This document shows, one piece after another, positions 1 through 8,101 of a stretch of 13,142 nt of DNA. A program made the position numbers and the translations under genes. The notes below the pieces were generated by a model that saw only the letters and a program-made list of their open reading frames with translations, ran no database searches and was not told the origin of the DNA. Source of the stretch: Pseudomonadota bacterium (GTDB lineage Bacteria > Pseudomonadota > Gammaproteobacteria > Burkholderiales > Gallionellaceae). Within the stretch, counting starts at the first letter, position 1, and each line of letters begins with the position of its first letter. Location of the stretch: contig JAJXTL010000072.1 in the NCBI GenBank assembly GCA_021783855.1, forward strand, positions 1 through 13,142, read 5' to 3'.

Positions 1-1
1 G

Positions 2-2608
2 ATCGCCTGCCATCAGGCCGGCCGACTGAATGACGCCGAGCGCCTTTATCGTGGGATTCTCCAGGTTGATCAGAATCATGCGGATGTAAATTTCAATCTG
101 GGCGTTTTGTCGGTGCAGATGAAGCAGCCTGCTGCGGGTCTGCCCCATTTCATCACTGCATTGAATGCCGACCCGACTCGCCGTCAATATTGGTTGGGCT
201 ACATCGATGCATTGCTTCAGTCTGATAAGCCGGAAGATGCAAGGGAAGTGCTGGAACTTGCGAGGCAGTATGGACTGGATGGAGATGAGATTGATGTGTT
301 GGCTGGGCGCGCAAGAGCGCAAATCGAGGAACAATCGAATGTAAAAACTTTGCATGCCGACAGGAAAACGCCGGTTCAGCAGGGAAGCCAAAAAAAAGCC
401 AAGCAGAAATTTGACCGGAATAAACATCCCGCCCCTGAAGAGATCAATGCATTGATCCTTCTGTTCAATCAAGGACGTCTTGCAGAGGTGGTGGATATCG
501 CGCGAAAAATGACCATGCGATATCCTTTATATGGATTTGGCTGGAAGGCGTTGGGCACGTCATTGAGGCAGACGGGAAAAAGACCCGATGCATTGGCTGC
601 CATGCAAAAGGCGGTAAGGTTAATGCCGGGCGATGCAGAAACCCATAGTAATTTGGGGCTTGTACTCAATGATATGAACCGATTGGATGAGGCCGAAGCA
701 AGCTATCTTAGAGCCTTGCAAATCAAACCTGATTATGCCGAGGCGCACAGCAACTTGGGCACTCTGTTGCATGATAAAAAACATTATAGCGACGCTGAAA
801 TTCATTTGCGCAAGGCGATATCGCTAAATCCTCATTTAGCCGAGGCGCATTACAATTTGGCCAATACGTTAAAAGAGATGGAGCGTCTGGTTGAGGCGGA
901 GGCAAGCTACCGGCAGGCCATTCAGATCAGGCCTGATTATGCTGAGGCGCACAACAATATGGGTGTTGTCCTCATGCTGGTCAACCGGCTGGATGAGGCT
1001 GAAGCCAGCTGCCGCCAGGCAATAAAGATCAATCCGGCTTTTGCCTGGGCACATAACAATCTGGGCATCATCCTGAATGATTTGAAGAGGCCGAACGAGG
1101 CGATATCCAGTTACATGAAGGCCTTGGAGATCAATCCGGATTCAGCCGCCGAGATATACAATAATCTGGCAGGTGCGATGCGCAAGCCGGACGATGCCAT
1201 GGAGTGTTTGCGCATGGCGATAAAAATCAAGCCGGATTATGCGCAGGCGTATAACACCATGGGCAATGCAGAGTTGATGCGCGGGCGGCTCGATGATTCT
1301 GTTGCATGCTTTCGCAATGCGCTCAAATATAAGCCCGATTTTGCGATGGCGCACAGCAACCTGATCTATACCCTGGACCTGATGACCTCCGAAGATGTAG
1401 TTTCTTTACAGGCTGCGCGCAAGCGTTGGGATGACGCGCATGGTGCGCCTTTTTATAAACAGCGGCCGCATGGTAACAACCCGGACCCGCAAAGGCGGCT
1501 GCGCGTAGGTTATGTATCAGCCGACATCAAGGATCACTCCGCGACCAAAGTCTTTGGCGGCATGCTGACGCGTTTTGACCGCGCGCAATTCGAAGTGTTT
1601 GCATATTCCAATTTCAAGGGGCAAGATGACAGATCTACCGAATTTTTCAAACAGCACGTGACGGTTTGGCGCAGCGTCGTCGGTTTGTCGGACGATGCGG
1701 CGGCAAAGATGATCAGGGAAGATGAAATAGATATACTGGTCGATCTGTCCGGTCACAGCGCAGGCAACCGACTGCTGGTTTTTGCGAGGAAGCCTGCGCC
1801 GATCCAGATTACAGCATGGGGTTATGCATCGGGCACGGGGATGCGCGCAATGGATGTGTTCTTTAGCGATCCTGTGATGGTGCCGCCCGATGAGAAGCAC
1901 TATTTTTCCGAAGAGGTCAGATATCTGCCCTGCGTGATAGGCGCATTTTACAACGACCCGTTCCCTGACGTTGATGAACTGCCGGCATTGTCTGAAGGTG
2001 TCATCACGTTCGGAACGCTTAACCGATTGACGAAATTATCGCCGGAAGCCTGCCTGGTGTGGGCTAAAGTATTGCTGGCGATACCCAATAGCAGGTTGCT
2101 GCTGAAATCCCCGGAATCGCAGGATGCGGCGACACGGGAGCGGATTGTCGGGCATTTCACAAAGGCAGGGGTTTCGGCGAAGCGGATTGTCATGCAGGGT
2201 GGCTCATCCTGGCATGAGCATATGCGTGCTTACAATCAGATCGATATTGCGCTGGATCCATTTCCGCATGGCGGCGGAGTAACTTCTTTGGAAAGCCTGA
2301 TGATGGGCGTGCCTGTTCTGACCCAACTTTGGCCGACGATGCCGGGTCGGGTTTCGGCGTCGATCATGACGGTTTTGGGTTTGAGCGACTGGATTGCTGG
2401 GACGTCGGAGGAATATGTTGATCTGGCTGTTAGAAAGGCGCAGGATTTGAAATCGCTATCAGAGCTACGTCGGCAGTTGAGAAGCATTTTCACGTCGTCT
2501 ATCGTAGGCGATCAGGATGCGTATGTAAGGGCTGTAGAGCAGGAATACCGCACGCTCTGGCGCGAATGGTGTTCAAGTCAATCGAGTAAGGATTCCCATG
2601 CGCACTGA
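2..2608 (+). CDS. TPR-repeat GT41 (OGT-like) glycosyltransferase, 5'-truncated by window edge
   Basis: The reading frame is open from base 2, so the start codon lies left of the window. A TTG at 107 could initiate, but the residues before it (starting IACHQAGRLNDAE) continue a TPR unit homologous to the N termini of the next two genes, so it is unlikely to be the true start. Visible order: one TPR-like unit, a segment with YWLGYIDALL, a Lys/Gln-rich linker (about 330-430), about eight 34-residue TPR units (about 530-1345), then a GT41 catalytic domain (about 1495-2575). In GT41 enzymes this domain transfers a sugar, usually GlcNAc, from UDP-sugar to Ser/Thr of cytoplasmic proteins, and the TPRs bind the acceptor. 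The candidate catalytic His (DHS, codon 1535-1537) and the Lys matching the OGT active-site Lys (LTKLSP, codon 2033-2035) are present. The nucleotide-binding stretch reads HGGG (2267-2278) rather than the usual YNGGTT/YNGHTT. One TPR unit (about 1140-1240) is about three residues short. Donor and acceptor are unknown. Confidence 0.9.
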   Translation: MACHQAGRLNDAERLYRGILQVDQNHADVNFNLGVLSVQMKQPAAGLPHFITALNADPTRRQYWLGYIDALLQSDKPEDAREVLELARQYGLDGDEIDVLAGRARAQIEEQSNVKTLHADRKTPVQQGSQKKAKQKFDRNKHPAPEEINALILLFNQGRLAEVVDIARKMTMRYPLYGFGWKALGTSLRQTGKRPDALAAMQKAVRLMPGDAETHSNLGLVLNDMNRLDEAEASYLRALQIKPDYAEAHSNLGTLLHDKKHYSDAEIHLRKAISLNPHLAEAHYNLANTLKEMERLVEAEASYRQAIQIRPDYAEAHNNMGVVLMLVNRLDEAEASCRQAIKINPAFAWAHNNLGIILNDLKRPNEAISSYMKALEINPDSAAEIYNNLAGAMRKPDDAMECLRMAIKIKPDYAQAYNTMGNAELMRGRLDDSVACFRNALKYKPDFAMAHSNLIYTLDLMTSEDVVSLQAARKRWDDAHGAPFYKQRPHGNNPDPQRRLRVGYVSADIKDHSATKVFGGMLTRFDRAQFEVFAYSNFKGQDDRSTEFFKQHVTVWRSVVGLSDDAAAKMIREDEIDILVDLSGHSAGNRLLVFARKPAPIQITAWGYASGTGMRAMDVFFSDPVMVPPDEKHYFSEEVRYLPCVIGAFYNDPFPDVDELPALSEGVITFGTLNRLTKLSPEACLVWAKVLLAIPNSRLLLKSPESQDAATRERIVGHFTKAGVSAKRIVMQGGSSWHEHMRAYNQIDIALDPFPHGGGVTSLESLMMGVPVLTQLWPTMPGRVSASIMTVLGLSDWIAGTSEEYVDLAVRKAQDLKSLSELRRQLRSIFTSSIVGDQDAYVRAVEQEYRTLWREWCSSQSSKDSHAH
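2588..2592 (+). promoter_or_regulatory. Ribosome binding site of second GT41 gene
   Basis: AAGGA lies 5 nt before the ATG at 2598, inside the last codons of the preceding gene. It supports ATG 2598 as the start and an 11-bp overlap with the first gene, which suggests translational coupling. Confidence 0.6.
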
Positions 2609-5468
2609 TCATCCTGCCGTGACGGTCGATGAACTGTTGAGACAGGCCATTGCATTTCATCAGGCGGGGCAATTGCAGGAAGCGCAGGCGCAATATGCCG
2701 CAATTTTGCAATCCGATCCCAATCATGCGGTGGCGCACCACAATCTGGGGATTTTGCTTGTACAGCAGAACCGGGCAGCGGACGGTCTGCCTTATTTTGT
2801 GGCGGCGCTTCAGGCCGATCCTGCACAGGGTCAATACTGGTTGAATTATATCGATGCGCTGTTTCAGGCCGGACAAATGGATGAGGCGAGGCAGACCCTG
2901 ATGATGGCCCGCGAGCATGGGCTGCAGGGGGCTCAGGTTGAGGCGCTGGCAGAACGACTGGCGCGCCGCGAAGGTCCCGGCAATCAGGAGATGGATGAAC
3001 TGGTTGCCTTGTTTTCTCAAGGACGATATGAAGACGCGGCGGCTCGGGCCGAGAAGCTGACAGTGCAATTTCCCGGTCATGAATTTGGCTGGAAGGCGCT
3101 GGGGGTTGCTTACAAGGAACTGGGAAGGACTGAGGACGCATTAGTCCCCATGCAGAAGGCGGCGCTGCTGTCGCCTTCCGATGTCGAGGCGCATTACAAC
3201 TTGGGCGTTGTTCTTCAGGCGCTGAATCGGCCAGATGAGGCAGAGGCAAGCTATCGGAAAGCGCTTGAGATACAGCCGGATTATGTGGATGCACATATGA
3301 ATCTGGGCGTTTTGCTGCATGAGTCTAAACGGTTTGAAGATGCAGAGCGGAGTCTGAGACGTGCGCTTGAAATCATGCCTCAGAGTGAGAAGGCTATATT
3401 CAACCTGGGCAATGTGCTGTTGAAGCTGGGTAAGCTCGACGAAGCCGAACGGATTTTCAAAAGCGCGCTGAAGCTGACGGGCAGTGAAGGCGAGGCGCAT
3501 TTCGGGCTGGGCAGGACGCTCAAGGAATCGGGGCGTTTGGATGAGGCGGAGGCTGCATACAGGCAGTCGCTGCTGTTCAATCCTGACAATGCGAACGTGC
3601 ATTACAACCTGGGCAATCTTCTCAAGGATGGGGAGCAGATGGATGAGGCTGAGTCAAGCTATCGGAAGGCGATAAATATCGATCCAGGCTTGGCCCTTGC
3701 ACATTACAACCTGGGCAATATCCTAAAGGACATGGACCGGCTGGAGGAAGCAGAGGAATTCTGCCGTCGAGCTGTTGAATTAAAGCCGGATCATGTCGAG
3801 GCGCATTGTAGTTTAGGTATGCTTTTGAGTAGCAAAGGTAACTTGGAAGAGGCAGAAGCTAGTTTACGCAAGGCGTTGCAACTCAGTCCGGATCATGCGG
3901 ATGCGTATTGCATTCTGGGCATCGTTTTTTTAGTCACAAAGCGATTAGAAGAGGCTGAAGCCAGTTTACGCAGGGCATTGCAGATCGAACCGGATTTTGT
4001 TGAGGCACATAACAACCTAGGGGTTGTTCTCAAGGAGATGGGGTGTCTAGATGCGGCAGAAACCAGTTTACGCAGGGCATTGCAGATCAAAGTGGATTAT
4101 GATGAAGCATTGTGCAATTTGGGCGGTGTGCTTATTCGTTCTGGCCATGTGCATGAGTCAATCCAATGCTTACGAAAAGCGCTAGAGCACAAGCCCAATT
4201 TTGCGCTGGCGCACAGTAATCTGATCTATGCGCTGGATCTGATGGATAGCGAAGACGTTGAGTCCCTGCAGGCAGAGAGAAGAAATTGGGATGCTGCGCA
4301 CGGTGCGCCTTTTTATAAGCACTGGGCGCATGCAAATAAGCCCAACCCTGAGCGTAAACTGCGCATAGGCTATGTTTCGGCCGACATCAAGGATCATTCT
4401 GCTGCGAAAGTGTTTGGCGGCATGTTGACGCGTTTTGACCGCGCGCAATTCGACGTGTTTGCGTATTCCAATTTCAAAGGGCAGGATGACAAATCTACCG
4501 AATTTTTCAAACAGTACGTGACGGTTTGGCGAAGCATCGTCGGGCAGTCAGACGATGCGGCTGCAGATATGATCAGGAATGACGGGATAGACATATTGGT
4601 GGATCTTTCTGGTCACAGCGCAGGAAACCGCCTTCAGGTGTTTGCAAGGAAGCCGGCGCCGATCCAGATCACTGCATGGGGTTATGCATCGGGTACGGGG
4701 ATGGGCGCGATGGATGTGTTTTTCAGCGATCCCGTGATGGTGCCACCGCATGAGAAAAAGTATTTCGCCGAAGAGGTCAGGTATCTGCCTTGTGTGGTGG
4801 GGGCTTTTTACAATGAGACATTTCCTGATGTGAATGAACTGCCGGCATTGGGGCAGGGGATAATCACTTTCGGCTCGCATAACCGGCTGACCAAATTGTC
4901 GCCTACAGCCTGTCGCGTGTGGGCTGAAGTTTTGCTTGGTGTTCCTGACAGCAGGCTGATATTGAAGTCCCCTGAAACGCAGGACTTTTCAACCAGAGAG
5001 AGAATTACAGGGCATTTCACAAGGGCTGGAGTGACATCTGAGCGTATCATCATGCAGGGGGGGGCGCCCTGGTACGAGCACATGCAGGCATACAACCAGA
5101 TCGACATCGCTTTGGATCCGTTTCCGCATGGAGGCGGCGTGACAACAGTGGAAGGCCTGATGATGGGTGTGCCGGTAGTGACCCAGCTCTGGCCGACGAT
5201 GCCGGGTCGCGTATCGGCGTCGATCATGACGGCATTGGGTTTGACAGACTGGATTGCTGGGACGTCGGAGGAATATGTTGATCTGGCTGTTCGCAAGGCT
5301 GCGGACCTGCAATCGCTTTCCAAGCTGCGTCAACAACTGCGAGGTATTTTTACTTCATCAATCATTGGTGATCAGGATGCGTATGTAAGGGCTGTAGAGC
5401 AGGAATACCGCACGCTCTGGCGCGAGTGGTGCAAAAAGCGCATGTCAAATGAGGACCATAAAGTTTAA
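2598..5468 (+). CDS. TPR-repeat GT41 (OGT-like) glycosyltransferase, 956 aa
   Basis: Second gene of the array; it starts inside the end of the first gene. The N terminus (residues 1-130) has a TPR pair and the YWLNYIDALF segment. About eleven consecutive 34-residue TPR units follow (residues about 163-536), then a GT41 domain (about 585-950). The presumed catalytic His is 600 (KDHSAAK) and the active-site Lys is 766 (RLTKLSP). The UDP-binding stretch is DPFPHGGGVTTVEGLMMGVP, as in the first gene, so these two form a subfamily distinct from gene 3. No signal peptide or membrane segment is visible, so the protein should be cytoplasmic. Its N-terminal DNA is nearly identical to gene 3, while patches of its C-terminal DNA are identical to gene 1. 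TPR units 8-10 look recently duplicated. A G8 run (5057-5064) sits in the catalytic domain. It probably glycosylates protein Ser/Thr; the substrate is unknown. Confidence 0.92.
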   Translation: MRTDHPAVTVDELLRQAIAFHQAGQLQEAQAQYAAILQSDPNHAVAHHNLGILLVQQNRAADGLPYFVAALQADPAQGQYWLNYIDALFQAGQMDEARQTLMMAREHGLQGAQVEALAERLARREGPGNQEMDELVALFSQGRYEDAAARAEKLTVQFPGHEFGWKALGVAYKELGRTEDALVPMQKAALLSPSDVEAHYNLGVVLQALNRPDEAEASYRKALEIQPDYVDAHMNLGVLLHESKRFEDAERSLRRALEIMPQSEKAIFNLGNVLLKLGKLDEAERIFKSALKLTGSEGEAHFGLGRTLKESGRLDEAEAAYRQSLLFNPDNANVHYNLGNLLKDGEQMDEAESSYRKAINIDPGLALAHYNLGNILKDMDRLEEAEEFCRRAVELKPDHVEAHCSLGMLLSSKGNLEEAEASLRKALQLSPDHADAYCILGIVFLVTKRLEEAEASLRRALQIEPDFVEAHNNLGVVLKEMGCLDAAETSLRRALQIKVDYDEALCNLGGVLIRSGHVHESIQCLRKALEHKPNFALAHSNLIYALDLMDSEDVESLQAERRNWDAAHGAPFYKHWAHANKPNPERKLRIGYVSADIKDHSAAKVFGGMLTRFDRAQFDVFAYSNFKGQDDKSTEFFKQYVTVWRSIVGQSDDAAADMIRNDGIDILVDLSGHSAGNRLQVFARKPAPIQITAWGYASGTGMGAMDVFFSDPVMVPPHEKKYFAEEVRYLPCVVGAFYNETFPDVNELPALGQGIITFGSHNRLTKLSPTACRVWAEVLLGVPDSRLILKSPETQDFSTRERITGHFTRAGVTSERIIMQGGAPWYEHMQAYNQIDIALDPFPHGGGVTTVEGLMMGVPVVTQLWPTMPGRVSASIMTALGLTDWIAGTSEEYVDLAVRKAADLQSLSKLRQQLRGIFTSSIIGDQDAYVRAVEQEYRTLWREWCKKRMSNEDHKV
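2722..3253 (+). repeat. Long direct repeat, copy 1 (N-terminal coding region of gene 2)
   Basis: This 532-bp stretch aligns without gaps to 5583-6114 (offset 2861). I counted about 22 mismatches by eye, or about 96% identity. It covers the second TPR unit, the YWLNYIDALF segment and the first two units of the main TPR array. Weaker similarity continues to about 3630. It marks a recent duplication or gene conversion between genes 2 and 3. Confidence 0.88.
3859..4088 (+). repeat. 102-bp tandem repeat units within TPR array
   Basis: The string AGTTTACGCA recurs at 3861, 3963 and 4065, exactly 102 bp (34 codons, one TPR unit) apart. The last two copies share 26 identical bases (3961-3986 and 4063-4088). 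These units encode the eighth to tenth TPRs of gene 2 and look like a recent in-frame expansion. This is not a CRISPR array: the repeats are coding and have no unique spacers. Confidence 0.75.
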
Positions 5469-5479
5469 GGTGCGCTGAT

Positions 5480-8089
5480 ATGACGGCAGATCAACATTTG
5501 CAACTTGCAATTAAATCCCATCAGTCAGGGCAGTATGCAGAAGCCGAGAATCATTATCTTGCGGCGCTGAAGGCTGATCCGCATCATGCGGTGGCGCACC
5601 ACAATCTGGGGATTTTGCTTGTGCAGCAGAACCGGGTAACGGACGGTCTGCCTTATTTTGTGGCAGCGTTGCAGGCCGATCCTGCACAGGGTCAATACTG
5701 GTTGAATTATATCGATGCGCTGTTTCAGGCCGGACAAATGGATGAGGCGAGGCAGACCCTGATGATGGCCCGCGAGCATGGGCTGCAGGGAGCTCAGGTT
5801 GAGGCGCTGGCAGAACGACTGGCGCGCCGCGAAGGTCCCGGCAATCAGGAGATGGATGAACTGGTTGCCTTGTTTTCTCAAGGACGATATGAAGACGTGG
5901 TGGCTCGGGCCGAGAAGCTGACAGTGCAATTTCCTGGCCATGAATTTGGCTGGAAGGCGCTGGGAGTTGCATACAAGGAACTGGGAAGGAATGAGGATGC
6001 GCTGGAGCCCATGCAGAAGGCGGCGCAGCTGTCGCCTTCCGATGTCGAGGCGCATTACAACTTGGGCGTTGTTCTTCAGGCGCTGAATCGGCCGGATGAG
6101 GCAGAGGCAAGCTACCGCAAGGCGCTCGAGATACAAACCGATTATGCAGATGCGCAGGCCAACCTGGGTGTCGTGCTGCATGCGATCGAACGCCTGGATG
6201 AAGCGGAGAAGCATCTGCGCCTTGCGTTGCAGATCAGACCGGATCATGCCAAGGCGATCTACAATCTTGGTAATGTGCTGATGGAGCTGGGCAAGCACGA
6301 AGAGGCGGAACGGATTTTCAGGCATGCGCTGCAGATCAGGGAAGATAGCGAGGCGTATTTCGGACTGGGCAGGGCACTCAAGGAGCTGGGTCGTTTGGAT
6401 GAAGCGGAGGCTGCATACAGACAGTCGCTGCAGTTGAGTCCTGATAATGCGAACGTGTATTATAATTTGGGCAATCTTTTCGTCCAGCAGGGTCGTATGG
6501 ATGAAGCTGAAATTTGCTACCGGAAGTCATTGGCATCCAGCCCGGATTTTGCAAAAGCCTACAATAATCTGGCATTGACGCTAAAAGACCGAGGCGAACT
6601 AAAAGAAGCTGAAAGGGCTTGCCGTTTTGCAATGTCTATCAATCCAGATCTTCAGGAAGCGCACAACAGCCTGGGATTGACCCTGAAGAGCCAGGGGCGT
6701 CTGGACGATGCGTGTGAATGCTTTCTGCATGCGATTGATCTCAAACCCGATGATGCCGCAGCGCTCAACAATCTGGGCAATGTGTACAAGGATACAGGCA
6801 GGCTGGATGAGGCCGTCGATTGTTATCGACGGGCCGTTGCAGCCGACCCCAGGGACACACAAGCGCACAGCAACCTCGTCTATTCGATTTATTTTCATCC
6901 CGCATACGACGAGCAGGCAATACGGGAAGAGGCGGAAAAATTTGCACTATCCCATAGACCGCCCGCTTTGAGACTGCACAAAGATTATGACCGCACGCCG
7001 GATCGGCGTTTGCGCATCGGTTATGTTTCCCCGAATTTCAGGGGGCATTGTCAATCTTTCTTCACTGTCCCACTGCTATCCAATCACAATCACAACAGTT
7101 TTGAGATTTTCTGCTATGCGCAGTTGCTGCGCGAGGACGAGGTGAGCCTGCGTTTGAAGGGTTATGCGGATGTATGGCGGAGCACGCAAGGCAGGAGCGA
7201 TGCGCAACTGGCGGACATGATAGCCGGGGATGGCATAGACATACTTGTCGACCTGACCATGCACATGGACAAGGGAAGGCCTATGCTGTTTGCAGCCAAG
7301 CCGGCGCCAGTGCAGATTTCCTGGCTTGCCTATCCTGGAACCACTGGAATTCCGCAGATCGACTATCGGCTGACAGATCCATGGCTCGATCCAGTCGAAT
7401 CTGACGATAGGCGCTACACAGAGAAATCGATCAGACTGCCTCATACGTTCTGGTGTTACGATCCGCTGATATCCGGGCTTCAACCCAATCCACTACCGGC
7501 GCTGAGCGCAGGCCATGTTACTTTCGGCTGTCTCAACAATTTCTGCAAGGTCACGGACGATACGTTAAAACACTGGGGAAAAGTCCTGGCAAGTGTGGAG
7601 GGCTCGCGCCTGCTCCTGCTGTCTCCATTGGGTTCACATCGCCAGCGCGTTCTGGATGTGCTGTCGGATGATGGCGTCCTTGCCGATCGGGTGGAGTTCG
7701 TCGAACCGATGTCGCGGGAACAATATCTGAAAACCTATCACCGCATCGACATCTGCCTGGATACCTTGCCCTACAACGGCCATACCACGAGCCTCGATGC
7801 ATACTGGATGGGCGTGCCGGTGGTGACCCAGATTGGCTCGACCGTCGTCGGCAGGGCAGGATGGAGCCAGCTCAACAATCTGGGGCTAACTGAACTTGCA
7901 GCCCTCGATGAAAAATCTTTCGTGAGAATTGCGGCTGAGCTTGCAGCGGATTTACCTAAGCTTGATCATCTCAGGAAAACTCTGCGGGATATCATGGAAT
8001 CAAGCCCACTGATGGATGGAAAGGGTTTTGCAGGCGCGATGGAGACCATCTATCGAGGTATCTGGCAGAACTGGTGCACGGAGCGCTGA
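5480..8089 (+). CDS. TPR-repeat GT41 glycosyltransferase with canonical OGT-type domain, 869 aa
   Basis: Third gene of the array, 11 nt after gene 2. ATG 5480 is preceded by TAAGG at 5466-5470. The N-terminal half is a near copy of gene 2: a TPR pair, YWLNYIDALF, then about nine TPR units (residues about 155-460), the fourth being one residue short. The C-terminal domain (about 510-865) is a different, more canonical GT41 version. It has GYVSPNFRGH with candidate catalytic His523, DLTMHMDKGRP, WLAYPGTTGIPQIDYRLTDP, active-site Lys690 (NNFCKVT), and a UDP-binding stretch with YNGHTTSLDAYWMGVPVVT starting at residue 765. It should be a cytoplasmic enzyme moving a sugar from a UDP donor to protein Ser/Thr, with the TPR superhelix selecting acceptors. 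The sharp change in relatedness between its halves suggests a chimera formed by recombination. It ends 12 bp from the stop of the oppositely oriented cyclase gene, with no clear terminator between them. Confidence 0.93.
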   Translation: MTADQHLQLAIKSHQSGQYAEAENHYLAALKADPHHAVAHHNLGILLVQQNRVTDGLPYFVAALQADPAQGQYWLNYIDALFQAGQMDEARQTLMMAREHGLQGAQVEALAERLARREGPGNQEMDELVALFSQGRYEDVVARAEKLTVQFPGHEFGWKALGVAYKELGRNEDALEPMQKAAQLSPSDVEAHYNLGVVLQALNRPDEAEASYRKALEIQTDYADAQANLGVVLHAIERLDEAEKHLRLALQIRPDHAKAIYNLGNVLMELGKHEEAERIFRHALQIREDSEAYFGLGRALKELGRLDEAEAAYRQSLQLSPDNANVYYNLGNLFVQQGRMDEAEICYRKSLASSPDFAKAYNNLALTLKDRGELKEAERACRFAMSINPDLQEAHNSLGLTLKSQGRLDDACECFLHAIDLKPDDAAALNNLGNVYKDTGRLDEAVDCYRRAVAADPRDTQAHSNLVYSIYFHPAYDEQAIREEAEKFALSHRPPALRLHKDYDRTPDRRLRIGYVSPNFRGHCQSFFTVPLLSNHNHNSFEIFCYAQLLREDEVSLRLKGYADVWRSTQGRSDAQLADMIAGDGIDILVDLTMHMDKGRPMLFAAKPAPVQISWLAYPGTTGIPQIDYRLTDPWLDPVESDDRRYTEKSIRLPHTFWCYDPLISGLQPNPLPALSAGHVTFGCLNNFCKVTDDTLKHWGKVLASVEGSRLLLLSPLGSHRQRVLDVLSDDGVLADRVEFVEPMSREQYLKTYHRIDICLDTLPYNGHTTSLDAYWMGVPVVTQIGSTVVGRAGWSQLNNLGLTELAALDEKSFVRIAAELAADLPKLDHLRKTLRDIMESSPLMDGKGFAGAMETIYRGIWQNWCTER
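5583..6114 (+). repeat. Long direct repeat, copy 2 (N-terminal coding region of gene 3)
   Basis: Partner of 2722-3253 at about 96% identity without gaps. After about 6114 the similarity falls quickly. It lingers through the sixth TPR unit (around 6480) and then ends. Confidence 0.88.
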
Positions 8090-8101
8090 CTGAAAATTGA
8101 T

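Noticed and set aside
107..109. TTG 107 as the true start of gene 1
   Set aside because: The frame is open to the window edge and the upstream residues continue a TPR unit homologous to the starts of genes 2 and 3.
2499..3294. Long antisense open frames of 193 and 238 codons over the start of gene 2
   Set aside because: They lie opposite TPR coding sequence, recur opposite the matching part of gene 3 (5511-6325), and have no protein-like family motif. They are shadows of the coding bias on the + strand.
3858..4090. Regularly spaced repeats that could suggest a CRISPR array
   Set aside because: The period is 102 bp, exactly one TPR unit, with an uninterrupted reading frame and no unique spacers.
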